From Amycolatopsis orientalis DSM 40040 = KCTC 9412 (GTDB taxonomy: Bacteria > Actinomycetota > Actinomycetes > Mycobacteriales > Pseudonocardiaceae): a stretch of DNA of 64,000 nucleotides. Of this stretch, positions 1-11,231 are shown one piece after another. A program made the position numbers and the translations under genes. The stretch spans positions 1-64,000 of the forward strand of contig NZ_ASJB01000009.1 in the NCBI RefSeq assembly GCF_000478275.1, written 5' to 3'. Position 1 is the stretch's first letter. Each line of letters begins with the position of its first letter. The notes beneath the pieces were generated by a model, which worked only from the letters and a program-made list of their open reading frames with translations, ran no database searches and was not told where the DNA came from.

Positions 1-577
1 GGTAGGCAAGGGGACCTTCACGGCATCGAGTCGATCACGCCACGTTTGCCTTACCTCTCAATAGAAATCCCATAGCTCCGCTGCACAGCCAAGCTCAGCG
101 AGTAGCCGGACATCATGAGCGTCCCCGAAGTCCCTGTCGAGCCTCGATCGACCGAGCCGAGGTCGTCGCCCTACGGGACGCGACGACCGGCAGCACCAAG
201 GCGTCGAGTTCCACCCCGCGAGAGTGAGCCGCCGCGAAGACCGACCATCGCCCCGGGATCTCGGCGTGCTCCGGGCCCAGGACCAAGACCTGCGCGCCCG
301 CGGCGCCACCCCAGTGGACCGTGGCCACACGGGCGATCGATGCCATCCGCGGCTCATCGACGCACCACGCTTCGTGGTCGATCGCCACCGGCTATCCGCT
401 TTCAGTCGATGTCGGAGCAATAAAACGCTTCAGCCGGAAAATCTCCAACAATCACCCTTCGTGTTGCCGGTCGACGTGCACAGTGAACACACAGCCCCCT
501 CACAGGAACCAGCATTTCACCCTTTAGAGTGACTCATCCTTGCCGGTTAGACAGCCGGTGACATTTCTGGGGGTCCA
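1..577. other. Gene-poor leading region
   Basis: No confident gene is visible before the acyltransferase at 578. The first 25 bases contain AAGGGGACCTTCAC, which resembles one arm of the GTGAAGG/CCTTCAC palindromes found elsewhere in the window, so a repeat may be cut by the window edge. Positions 58-388 hold a weak minus-strand reading frame, listed separately. Positions 421-577 are less GC-rich than the neighbouring genes and probably carry the acyltransferase promoter, but I cannot pick a convincing -35/-10 pair. Confidence 0.5.
58..388 (-). pseudogene. Possible frameshifted remnant of an unknown gene
   Basis: A minus-strand frame opens at a GTG at 388 and encodes 91 residues of plausible composition (hydrophobic and charged residues alternate, for example ARVATVHWGG and ALVLPVVASR) before stopping at 113. 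A second frame continues to 58 and ends in VRLLAELGCAAELWDFY, which also looks protein-like. One frameshift near 125 would join the two. I do not recognise the family. It could equally be a short intact hypothetical gene or a chance open frame in GC-rich DNA; the absence of a clear ribosome binding site argues for decay. Confidence 0.25.
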
Positions 578-1693
578 GTGATGATGACTCACGAGCAGTA
601 TCTTGCGACGAAGAGATTTCCGGCCCTCGACGGGTTGCGCGCGATCGCCGCGCTCCTCGTGGTGGTGTTCCACTACGGAGGACCGTCGTGGGCCATGGCC
701 AACGGGTGGATCGGTGTCCACCTGTTCTTCGTCCTCTCCGGCTTTTTGATCACCACCCTGGCCCTCCGCGAAGAGGACCGAAACGGCAGGATCTCGCTCG
801 CCGACTTCTATATCCGTCGCGCTTTCCGCATTCTGCCTGTGTATTTCGCAGTTCTGGGCATCATCGTGGTGTTCACGTATCTGCGCGGCCAGTACACCTC
901 CAGCGGGCTCTCCGGAGCGATGCCGTACTTCCTGACCTTCACGAACGAGTTCGCCCACAACGCGCCCTTCGGTCAGTCGTGGACCTTGGGGGTCGAGCAG
1001 AAGTTCTACCTCGTCTGGCCGTTCCTGGCCTTCGGCATCGCCGCGTTGAGCTTCCCGAAACGCCTGGGCCTGGCGATCGGCCTGATCGCGCTGATGATCG
1101 CGCTGATCCCGGTGATGCCGTACGCCGGTGCCTACTCACCCATCATCATCGGCTGCGCGCTGGCCATCGGCCTGCACTACCGGAAGGGCTTCGCCGTCCT
1201 TCGCGTCTTCACTCACCCCTTCGCCAGCTTCGTCCTGCTCGCTGCCCTCGTCGTGCTCCAGACCCACGTGACCGATATCGAAGCCTTCTTCCAGGACGGC
1301 GGCACGGTCGGCGGCACGACGTACGCGGTGCTGGTGGCGCTGTTCATCACCTCGCTGATCCCGCGAGGCCCGATCGCCTGGCTCTTCTCGACGCCTCCGA
1401 TGCGCTTCATCGGCGAACGCTCGTACTCGGTGTACCTCCTGCAAGGGGTGGCCGCGACGGTGGTCGGGTTGTCGATCCCGCAGCTGGGCGCGCACCGGAC
1501 GCTGACCGCGGTCGCCGTGACCGTCGTCGCCCTCATCGTTTCCGACGTCCTCTACCGCTGGGTGGAGGTACCGATGATCGACCTCGGCCGCAAGGTGGTC
1601 GGCCGGCGCAAAGCCCGATCGGACGCACGAAGCAATCCCACCCCGCCCGATCCCACGATTCGGGAAGCCGAACCCGCTCTGGCCAGGGGCTGA
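578..1693 (+). CDS. Membrane acyltransferase (acyltransferase 3 / OafA-like)
   Basis: This 371-residue polytopic membrane protein belongs to the acyltransferase-3 family, which transfers acyl groups (often acetyl) to cell-surface sugars or secreted metabolites. The N-terminus carries the family signature FPALDGLRAIAALLVVVFHY, whose histidine is the presumed catalytic residue, followed by GWIGVHLFFVLSGFLI and RRAFRILPVYF, the conserved Arg-rich loop. About ten hydrophobic segments follow, and the cytoplasmic tail is basic and proline-rich. No SGNH domain is fused, so it is the short form of the family. The start is GTG at 578, directly followed by two ATGs, with GGGGG upstream; either ATG is possible. 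It stands alone, and the acyl acceptor cannot be predicted from the neighbours. Confidence 0.9.
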   Translation: MMMTHEQYLATKRFPALDGLRAIAALLVVVFHYGGPSWAMANGWIGVHLFFVLSGFLITTLALREEDRNGRISLADFYIRRAFRILPVYFAVLGIIVVFTYLRGQYTSSGLSGAMPYFLTFTNEFAHNAPFGQSWTLGVEQKFYLVWPFLAFGIAALSFPKRLGLAIGLIALMIALIPVMPYAGAYSPIIIGCALAIGLHYRKGFAVLRVFTHPFASFVLLAALVVLQTHVTDIEAFFQDGGTVGGTTYAVLVALFITSLIPRGPIAWLFSTPPMRFIGERSYSVYLLQGVAATVVGLSIPQLGAHRTLTAVAVTVVALIVSDVLYRWVEVPMIDLGRKVVGRRKARSDARSNPTPPDPTIREAEPALARG

Positions 1694-1742
1694 GTAATTC
1701 CGGCGAAGCGCCCTTGTGTGGGTCCGGTAAGCTCGTCCGCAA

Positions 1743-1812
1743 GGTCGAGAGGCGCTGCAACGGACCACGGGTCCGCCACGCTCGGCCCCGGACTTCATCG
1801 CAAGGGCGCCTC
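1743..1812 (+). promoter_or_regulatory. S-adenosylhomocysteine (SAH) riboswitch, metH leader
   Basis: The metH leader folds into the compact SAH-riboswitch architecture. P1 pairs 1743-1749 (GGTCGAG) with 1781-1787 (CTCGGCC). P2 is the hairpin 1761-1766 (CGGACC) / 1770-1775 (GGTCCG). The outer helix or pseudoknot pairs 1749-1755 (GAGGCGC) with 1806-1812 (GCGCCTC). The conserved core GAGGCGCTGCAACGG and the CCGCCACGCTCG segment are at the expected places. Known members of this class sense SAH and raise expression of SAH-recycling genes such as ahcY, metH and metF. The call rests on sequence motifs and hand-paired helices; an Rfam covariance search would settle it. Confidence 0.85.
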
Positions 1813-1827
1813 CCACCACATGGGAGG
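1809..1827 (+). promoter_or_regulatory. Shine-Dalgarno-sequestering hairpin alternative to the riboswitch
   Basis: CCTCCCA at 1809-1815 is the perfect complement of TGGGAGG at 1821-1827, which contains the metH Shine-Dalgarno sequence (GGGAGG, nine bases before ATG 1836). The loop is five bases. The left arm overlaps the 3' strand of the riboswitch helix (1806-1812), so the two structures exclude each other. Ligand binding should free the ribosome binding site, giving a genetic ON switch, consistent with published SAH-riboswitch logic. Confidence 0.75.
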
Positions 1828-1835
1828 AGCGCTGG

Positions 1836-5444
<3,609 letters not shown>

Positions 5445-5456
5445 CACAATGATCAG

Positions 5457-6893
5457 GTGACTGCCGAGGGCTCGGACTTCCTGCAGCTGGACATCGGGGA
5501 CGCACCACCGGGGCGCCGGTCGGACTGGCTGGCGTCGCGGTTGCGGCACGCCATCTCCGACGGCCGCCTGCCGGTCGGCAGCAGGCTGCCCGCGACCAGG
5601 GCGCTGGCCGCCGACCTGCGGGTCTCGCGCGGCGTGGTCACCGAGGCCTACCAGCGGCTGGTCGAAGACGGCCACGTCGCCGGACGCGGCCGGGCGGGCA
5701 CGGTGGTCGTCGCCGCGCCGGCGAGGACGAAGGAACAGACGGCACCGGGGCCACCGTCCGCGGGCACGATCTTCCAGCCCGCCCCCGGGATCGGCGTCTT
5801 CGACTCGCTGCGGTCGACCCCGGCGAGGATCGACCTGTCCCCCGGCGTGCCGGATCTGACGGCGTTCCCGAGGACGGCTTGGCTGCGCGCGGAACGCACC
5901 GTGCTCAACGACCTGTCAGCGGCGGCGTTCGGTTACGGCGATCCGCGCGGCGCGCCCGCGTTGCGGCTGGCCATCGCGCACTGGATCGCGCGCACCCGGG
6001 GCATCACGGCGGACGCCGACGACGTCCTCATCGTCGCCGGGGTCGCGCAGGGCCTCGGGTTGCTGGCCCAGGTGCTGTGCGACAACGGGATCTCCGAGAT
6101 CGCCGTCGAGGATCCGAGTTCGCTGGGCGCGCGGCAGCATCTGCACGACCGGCGGCTGGCGACGCCGCCGATCCGCGTCGACGAGGAAGGCATCGACGTC
6201 GCCGAACTCGTCCGCAGCGGCGCGCCCGCCGTGCTGCTGACGCCCGCGCACCAGTTCCCGACCGGCGTCGTGCTCGGTGGGGAACGCCGCCGGGAACTCA
6301 TGCGCTGGGCCGCGGACGGCGGGCTGATCATCGAGGACGACTACGACGCCGAGCACCGCTACGACCGCCCGCCGGTTCCCGCGCTCCGCTCGATGCTCGC
6401 CGAGCAGGTCTGTTACGCGGGGAGCGTGTCGAAGTGGCTCGCGCCCGCGCTCCGGGTGGGCTGGATGCTGGTGCCGCCGCGGTACCGGGACGAGGTGGTC
6501 GCGGCCAAACGGTTCGCCGACCTGGGCAACGCCGTCCTCCCCCAGCTGGTGCTCGCGCATCTGATGGAGTCCGGCGAGATGGAGCGGCAGCTGCGGTTCG
6601 TGCGCAAGCGGCATCGGCGGCGGCGGGACGCCATGATCGACGCGCTCCGGACGCATCTCCCGGACGCCGTCGTGCACGGCGCGGCGGCCGGGCTGCATCT
6701 GACGATCACCTTCGAGGCCGAGTTCTCCGACCTCGACTTCGCCGCCGCCGCGCTGGAGGAGGGCGTGAAGGTGCAGCCGCTGTCGTGGCACTGCCAGCGG
6801 CCGATGAATCCGGGACTCGTCCTCGGCTACGGGGCGAGCCCGGCGAGTGACATCGCCGAAGGCATCGCCGTCCTCGGCCGGATCCGGCGCTAG
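5457..6893 (+). CDS. MocR/PdxR-type GntR regulator with aminotransferase domain
   Basis: This 478-residue MocR-family protein has an N-terminal winged helix of the GntR type (about 18-85, with SDGRLPVGSRLPATRALA and the recognition-helix region VSRGVVTEAYQRL). A linker leads to a fold-type I aminotransferase domain (about 125-478). The PLP-binding lysine lies in SVSKWLAP and the PLP-phosphate/ring contacts in IIEDDYDAEHRY. Such proteins usually sense PLP or an amino compound and activate vitamin B6, GABA or taurine genes; the target here is unknown because no pdxST or gab genes are adjacent. It starts with GTG twelve bases after metH ends and could be read through from it, although no functional link is evident. 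Confidence 0.93.
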   Translation: MTAEGSDFLQLDIGDAPPGRRSDWLASRLRHAISDGRLPVGSRLPATRALAADLRVSRGVVTEAYQRLVEDGHVAGRGRAGTVVVAAPARTKEQTAPGPPSAGTIFQPAPGIGVFDSLRSTPARIDLSPGVPDLTAFPRTAWLRAERTVLNDLSAAAFGYGDPRGAPALRLAIAHWIARTRGITADADDVLIVAGVAQGLGLLAQVLCDNGISEIAVEDPSSLGARQHLHDRRLATPPIRVDEEGIDVAELVRSGAPAVLLTPAHQFPTGVVLGGERRRELMRWAADGGLIIEDDYDAEHRYDRPPVPALRSMLAEQVCYAGSVSKWLAPALRVGWMLVPPRYRDEVVAAKRFADLGNAVLPQLVLAHLMESGEMERQLRFVRKRHRRRRDAMIDALRTHLPDAVVHGAAAGLHLTITFEAEFSDLDFAAAALEEGVKVQPLSWHCQRPMNPGLVLGYGASPASDIAEGIAVLGRIRR

Positions 6894-6899
6894 TCACCT

Positions 6900-7005
6900 C
6901 GCGTTTCGTCCTCTGGATGCGGTCGTTCGTGTCGCCAACTACCGCGTTTCGTCCTCTGGATGCGGTGGTTCGACGGCGAACTACCGCATTCAGAGGACGA
7001 AATGC
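6900..7005. repeat. Two direct and one inverted copy of a 24-bp repeat
   Basis: The core TTTCGTCCTCTGGATGCGGT occurs directly at 6900-6923 and 6943-6966 and, inverted with two mismatches, at 6983-7005. The last direct copy and the inverted copy form a long hairpin (6944-7005) whose inner arms (CGGTGGTTC / GAACTACCG) also pair. It lies between the convergent MocR and hydrolase genes, so it can act as a bidirectional terminator. The stop codon and last codons (HFVL) of the hydrolase at 6990 are encoded inside the inverted copy. Confidence 0.8.
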
Positions 7006-7718
7006 CGGGGGAAGGGCAGGAGCGCGGACGGGTCTTCGACGTGCGCGTTGTGGCCGAGTCCCCGGAGTACGACGGAGTCCGGGCTCAGGGCGCGAAGCTG
7101 GTCAGGGCGGCTCATCGGGTCGTGCTCCCCGGCGGCGAGGACGACCGGGCAGCGCGCCGCGCCGAGCAGTCCGCGCATGTCGGGGGCGCCGACGGCGAAC
7201 GCGCGCGGGTCGAGCGCCAGCCGCCAGCCGCCGTCGGTTTCGGTCACGCCGTCGGGATCCGCGTCCGCGAGGCCGACCAGTCCGGCGATCTTGAGGAAGG
7301 CACGTTCGGCGTCCTCGCGGGCCGGGAACACCCGCGGCGGTTTGGCCGCCATGGCGGCGGCCCTCGCGAGGTCGTCTTCGCTCCATTCGACCTTGACGCC
7401 GACCGCGAGCAGTCCGGCGACCTTGACGCCGAACCAGCCACTGGCCAGCGCGAGCCCGACCACCCCGCCCAGGGAATGGCCGACCACCAGCACCGGACCG
7501 CGTTCCGGGAGCGCGTCGGCGACCGCCGCCGCCAAACCGCCGAACGAGTAGTGCGGCAACCGCGCCGATCCTCCGTGACCGGGCAGATCGGGCGCCAGCC
7601 AGCGATAGCCCGGCTGGGCCATGAGGCCGTCCCAGACCGCGCCCGTCGCGCCGAGGCCGTGCAACAGCAGCACGGCGGGTCCGTCGGTTCCGGCGGTGCG
7701 CATCTTCAGCGTTTCCAC
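6990..7718 (-). CDS. Alpha/beta-fold hydrolase
   Basis: This 242-residue alpha/beta hydrolase has the oxyanion-hole motif LLHGLGATG near residue 20, the nucleophile elbow VVGHSLGGVVG (Ser of GHSLG, about residue 80), and a late catalytic His in GLGHNAHVEDP. The acid is probably the Asp of AGEHDP. No signal peptide is present, so it is cytoplasmic. The substrate cannot be named; esters and peroxidase-like use are both common in this group. It starts with GTG at 7718 and is divergent from the P450 at 7799 with an 80-bp shared gap, so the two may be co-controlled. Its C-terminus is unusual in running into a repeat element. Confidence 0.85.
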   Translation of the reverse strand: METLKMRTAGTDGPAVLLLHGLGATGAVWDGLMAQPGYRWLAPDLPGHGGSARLPHYSFGGLAAAVADALPERGPVLVVGHSLGGVVGLALASGWFGVKVAGLLAVGVKVEWSEDDLARAAAMAAKPPRVFPAREDAERAFLKIAGLVGLADADPDGVTETDGGWRLALDPRAFAVGAPDMRGLLGAARCPVVLAAGEHDPMSRPDQLRALSPDSVVLRGLGHNAHVEDPSALLPFPRHFVL

Positions 7719-7798
7719 CGGACGGATCTTTCCGCAGTCCCCGGCTCGCGGGCTAGCCCGTCTCCTGCGCGGCTGTTCGACGGGCTAGTGTCGGAGCC

Positions 7799-9046
7799 GT
7801 GATCACCGATCCGGACGTATACACCCGGGGCGTGCCGTACGAGCACCTCGCGGCGCTGCGCCGGGAGTCGCCGGTCGTGCGGGTGGACGATTTCTGGGCC
7901 GTACTGCGGCATGCGGACGTCAAGTACGTGCTGCGGAACCCGCGACTGTTCTCCTCGTATCTCGGCGGAACGCAGATCCGGGATCCGGCGACCGAACAGG
8001 ACCTCGGGTATGTCCGCCGGATGATGCTCAACATGGATCCGCCCGAGCACGCCCGGCTGCGGGGCCTGCTCACCAAGGCGTTCACGCCGCGCGCGGTCGG
8101 CAGGCTGACGGAACGGATCCACGGCTGGGCGAGGGAGCTGATCGGGAGCGTCGCCGCGGACGGTCACTGCGATTTCGCCGCCGTGGCGGCCGATCTCCCG
8201 CTCCTGACGCTCGCCGAGGTCTTCGGGATCCCCGAACAGGACCGGCGGCTGATGTACGACTGGAGCAATCGCGTGATCGGCTACCAGGACGCCGACTACG
8301 CGGTGAGCGCGACCGTCGACGCGGCCGAGGTCACCGATCTCGCGCGGGCGGCGCTGGCCGTGCGGCCGGTTCCGGGGCCGGACGGCGCGATGCCCGATCC
8401 CCGCACCCGCGCCGGGATGCCGGATCTCTACGCGTACGCCACCGCGCTCGGCGAGTACAAACGGCGCAATCCCGGCGACGACGCGATGAGCAACCTGATG
8501 GGTCACGTCGGTGAAGACCGGGTTTCGCTCGCCGAGTTCGAGAATCTGTTCTGGCTGTTCTCCGTGGCGGGCAACGAAACCCTGCGCAACGGCATCCCCG
8601 GCGGGATGCTGGCCCTGCTGTCGCATCCGGAGCAGTACCGGCGGCTGCTGGCCGACCGTTCACTGCTTCCCGGTGCGGTGGAAGAGATGTTGCGCTGGTG
8701 GACACCGGTCATGCACTTCCGCCGGACCGCGACCGAAGACGTCCGGCTGTCCGATGTGGACATCAGCGCGGGCGACAAGGTCGTCGTCTGGTTCTCCGCC
8801 GCGAACCGTGACGAGTCCGTCTTCGAGGACCCGGACCGCTTCGACGTCGGCCGCACGCCCAACGACCACCTGACGTTCGGGCACGGCCCGCATTTCTGCC
8901 TCGGCGCCCAGCTCGCCAGGGTGCAGCTGCGCGCGATGTTCGAAGCGGTACTGGACCTGCTCGGCGAGGTCGAACTCGCCGGTGATCCGGTGCGGTTGCG
9001 GTCGAACTTCCAGAACGGGCTCAAATCCCTGCCGATCCGCTGGTGA
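7799..9046 (+). CDS. Cytochrome P450
   Basis: This 415-residue soluble bacterial P450 is a monooxygenase that needs an external ferredoxin and reductase. The heme loop FGHGPHFCLG places the iron-ligating Cys at 367. The I-helix has the oxygen-activation motif VAGNET, and the K-helix ExxR appears as EEMLR. An unusual insertion of about 30 residues rich in Pro, Asp and Arg (VRPVPGPDGAMPDPRTRAG, near 185-205) sits between helices F and G. No ferredoxin gene is adjacent. GTG 7799 has no Shine-Dalgarno sequence; TAGTGT at 7786-7791 ends about seven bases before it, so the mRNA may be leaderless. The substrate is unknown; members of this type act on terpenes, steroids or polyketides. Confidence 0.95.
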   Translation: MITDPDVYTRGVPYEHLAALRRESPVVRVDDFWAVLRHADVKYVLRNPRLFSSYLGGTQIRDPATEQDLGYVRRMMLNMDPPEHARLRGLLTKAFTPRAVGRLTERIHGWARELIGSVAADGHCDFAAVAADLPLLTLAEVFGIPEQDRRLMYDWSNRVIGYQDADYAVSATVDAAEVTDLARAALAVRPVPGPDGAMPDPRTRAGMPDLYAYATALGEYKRRNPGDDAMSNLMGHVGEDRVSLAEFENLFWLFSVAGNETLRNGIPGGMLALLSHPEQYRRLLADRSLLPGAVEEMLRWWTPVMHFRRTATEDVRLSDVDISAGDKVVVWFSAANRDESVFEDPDRFDVGRTPNDHLTFGHGPHFCLGAQLARVQLRAMFEAVLDLLGEVELAGDPVRLRSNFQNGLKSLPIRW

Positions 9047-9050
9047 ACGC

Positions 9051-9116
9051 GCGTGAAGGCCCCCTTCCCTCGGCTGGTCACTCAAAACCATGGCCGAGAG
9101 AAGGGGGCCTTCACGC
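9051..9116. repeat. GTGAAGG-type palindrome between convergent genes
   Basis: A 24-base arm at 9051-9074 (beginning GCGTGAAGGCCCCCTTCC) is complementary with one mismatch to 9093-9116. It begins four bases after the P450 stop and ends just before the end of the convergent MFS gene, a position suited to a bidirectional terminator. The same sequence family recurs at 11066 and 57572. Confidence 0.85.
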
Positions 9117-9133
9117 AGGCGTCGGCGCGGGGA

Positions 9134-10591
9134 TCACTCGGCCGCGGCGAACTCCGGTTCGGCGACGGCGGAGCGGGCTTCGGCCTTGCGCAGGCCGATG
9201 ACCCCGGACAGCGCCACCAGGACACTGATCACGGCGATGCCGGTGACGACCGTCAGCGCGGGCGCCAGACCGTTGAGGAGCGCGGCCGGACCGGTGGCGC
9301 CTCCCGCGTTCCCGGTGAGGACCGCGGTCACCACGGCGAGGCCGATCGCGCCGCCGACCTGGATCGAGGTGTTCAGCAGACCGCCGGCGAGACCCTGCTC
9401 GTCGTCGGAGATCCCGTTGGTCGCCTGGATGTTCAGCGAGGAGAACGCCAGCATGAAGCCGACGCCCAGCAGGATCATGCTCGGCAGCACCGAACCGGCG
9501 TAGCTGGAACTCTCGTCGATCCGCAGGAACAGCGCGTAGCCGATGACGTGGGCGACGACGCCGGCGAGGATCGTGCGCGGGGTGCCGAGGCGGTCGATCA
9601 GCGGCTCGATCCTGGGTGAACCGAAGGCCACGATCAGCGCGGCAGGCAGGAATCCGAGCGCGGTCTGCAGCGCGGACCAGCCCAGCACGGTCTGCAGGTA
9701 CAGCATGACCACGAACTGGAAACCGATGTAGGCGCCGAAGAACGTCGCGCCGCCGAGGTTGGCGCGGGCCAGCGGGCCCGAGCGCAGGATGCCGAGGCGG
9801 AGCAGCGGGTGCTTGCTGCGCTTCTCGATGAACACGAAGGTGACCAGCAGCGCGAGCGCGAGGGCGAACGAGATCAGCGTCCGCGGCGCGGCCCAGCCGA
9901 TCTCCGGTGCCTCGACCACGGCGAAGACCAGCAGGAGCGAACCGGCCGCTCCGGTGATCGCGCCGGGGAAGTCGTAGCCACCGGCGGTCTCCGGCCGGTA
10001 GGACGGGATCAGCTTGACCGCGGCGGCGAACGCGGCGAGCGCGATCGGCACCGGCAGCAAGAACGTCCAGCGCCAGCCGACTTCGGTCAGCAGGCCGGAG
10101 AAGACGAGGCCCGCGGAGTACCCGCTGGCACCGAACACGGCGAAGATGCTGATCGCCCGGTTGCGGGCGGGGCCTTCCTGGAAGGTCGTGGTGATGATGG
10201 ACAACGCGGCAGGCGCGGTGAACGCGGCGGCGAGACCCTTGATGAACCGGGTGGCGATCAGCAGCGCGCCGTCGTCGACGATGCCGCCGAGCAGCGAAGC
10301 GAGCGCGAAGACCGCGACGGCGACGAGGAAGACCCGGCGCCTGCCGAGCAGATCGGCGGTGCGACCGCCGAGGAGCAGAAGACCGCCGTAGCCGAGGACA
10401 TAGCCGCTGACGATCCATTGCAGGGCGCTGGTGGAGAGGCCGAGTTCGGCCTGGATGGACGGGAGGGCGACGCCGACCATCGACACGTCGAGCGCGTCGA
10501 GTCCGACGACGGTGGACACGGTGAGCAGGACACCCCAGAGGCGCGCGTCCCACCTTGTCGAGCTGGTGGACAGCTGCACGGAAGAACTCAT
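9134..10591 (-). CDS. MFS drug efflux transporter, DHA2 (14-TM) family
   Basis: This 485-residue proton-coupled exporter resembles the EmrB/QacA family. The first helix contains GLDALDVSMVGVALPSIQ, the DHA2 variant of motif D1. The next loop carries motif A (GGRTADLLGRRRVF), and about fourteen hydrophobic segments can be counted. It sits in the cytoplasmic membrane and probably exports a hydrophobic or cationic compound. It is divergent from a MarR regulator, and the 86-bp gap contains three phased palindromes, so MarR-controlled, drug-inducible expression is very likely. ATG 10591 is only 15 bases from the nearest operator copy. Confidence 0.93.
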   Translation of the reverse strand: MSSSVQLSTSSTRWDARLWGVLLTVSTVVGLDALDVSMVGVALPSIQAELGLSTSALQWIVSGYVLGYGGLLLLGGRTADLLGRRRVFLVAVAVFALASLLGGIVDDGALLIATRFIKGLAAAFTAPAALSIITTTFQEGPARNRAISIFAVFGASGYSAGLVFSGLLTEVGWRWTFLLPVPIALAAFAAAVKLIPSYRPETAGGYDFPGAITGAAGSLLLVFAVVEAPEIGWAAPRTLISFALALALLVTFVFIEKRSKHPLLRLGILRSGPLARANLGGATFFGAYIGFQFVVMLYLQTVLGWSALQTALGFLPAALIVAFGSPRIEPLIDRLGTPRTILAGVVAHVIGYALFLRIDESSSYAGSVLPSMILLGVGFMLAFSSLNIQATNGISDDEQGLAGGLLNTSIQVGGAIGLAVVTAVLTGNAGGATGPAALLNGLAPALTVVTGIAVISVLVALSGVIGLRKAEARSAVAEPEFAAAE

Positions 10592-10605
10592 GATCCGTAC
10601 ACTAC

Positions 10606-10647
10606 ATGCACACGCATCTAATGCAAGTGCATTTAATGTCTTTGCAT
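10606..10647. promoter_or_regulatory. Three phased MarR operators (15-bp spacing)
   Basis: ATGCACACGCAT (10606-10617), ATGCAAGTGCAT (10621-10632) and ATGTCTTTGCAT (10636-10647) are three near-palindromes whose starts are exactly 15 bp apart. They fill the gap between the MFS and MarR genes. The ATGC/GCAT half-sites and the position make this the probable binding array of the adjacent MarR protein, controlling both divergent promoters. Confidence 0.8.
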
Positions 10648-10677
10648 AAAATTCACGCGCATGCTATATTGGGCCGC

Positions 10678-11061
10678 GTGAGCGACGTCGCCGAGCAAGA
10701 CCTGCTGCAGGAGTGGCACACCCTGTCCGCACGGCATGCGGCGGTCTTCGGCCTGCTCGAGTGCCGCCTCCAAGAGCGCCATGGCCTCGGCGTCACCGAG
10801 TTCGAAGCGCTGGAACGACTGGTGAACTGCGTCGTCGGCAAGTGCCGGGCGGCCGATCTGACCGAAGTCGTCCACCTGAGCCAGAGCGCCACGTCGCGCC
10901 TGGTCGCCCGCCTCGAACGGGAAGGGCTCGTCCAGCGCGCGCTGTGCGAGTCGGACCGGCGCGGCATCTTCGTCGTCGTGACCGATGAAGGCCGCCGTCG
11001 CTATGAAGAGGCGAAGCCGACCCATCGATCGACCCTCGAAGAGACCCTCGCCGGAGCCTGA
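10678..11061 (+). CDS. MarR family repressor
   Basis: This 127-residue winged-helix regulator is likely the repressor of the divergent MFS pump. The core runs from FEALERLVN through the recognition helix SQSATSRLVARLEREGLV to the wing (ESDRRGIFVVVTDEGRR), matching the MarR DR-x-G wing signature. The C-terminal dimerisation helix is short compared with the usual 140-150 residues. I chose GTG 10678 because an upstream in-frame ATG at 10606 lies inside the operators and would translate them. Induction by the pump substrate is the usual mechanism in such pairs. Confidence 0.92.
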   Translation: MSDVAEQDLLQEWHTLSARHAAVFGLLECRLQERHGLGVTEFEALERLVNCVVGKCRAADLTEVVHLSQSATSRLVARLEREGLVQRALCESDRRGIFVVVTDEGRRRYEEAKPTHRSTLEETLAGA

Positions 11062-11065
11062 CGAA

Positions 11066-11120
11066 GCGCGTGAAGGCCCCCTTCCCTCGGCTGAGCCGAG
11101 GGAAGGGGGCCTTCACGCGC
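11066..11120. repeat. Perfect 26-bp GTGAAGG-type palindrome
   Basis: Positions 11066-11091 and 11095-11120 are perfect inverted repeats of 26 bases with a three-base loop (TGA). The arm starts GCGCGTGAAGGCCCCCTTCC. It begins five bases after the MarR stop codon. The arms are nearly identical to those at 9051-9116, so this is a second copy of the same element flanking the MarR/MFS pair, and probably a terminator. Confidence 0.9.
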
Positions 11121-11195
11121 CACTGATCGCCGATACCGAACCCCGCACGCGCCAGCAATGATGCGACTTCGCCGGAGCACCGATGTAAAGCATGT

Positions 11196-11224
11196 TTGAC
11201 ATGGTGTTCAAAATTCTTTACTTT
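11196..11224 (+). promoter_or_regulatory. Sigma-70-type promoter for a leaderless transcript
   Basis: TTGACA at 11196-11201 and TACTTT at 11219-11224 are separated by exactly 17 bases. Transcription would start about seven bases after the -10 box, at or next to GTG 11232, so the mRNA should be leaderless. TTTGA at 11195-11199 and TCAAA at 11208-11212 form an inverted repeat overlapping the -35 box, a candidate operator for the XRE protein encoded downstream. Confidence 0.7.
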
Positions 11225-11231
11225 GGTTCTC

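Noticed and set aside
1809..1827. Rho-independent terminator reading of the metH leader hairpin
   Set aside because: It has no T-tract, and the right arm is the Shine-Dalgarno site itself, so translational control fits better.
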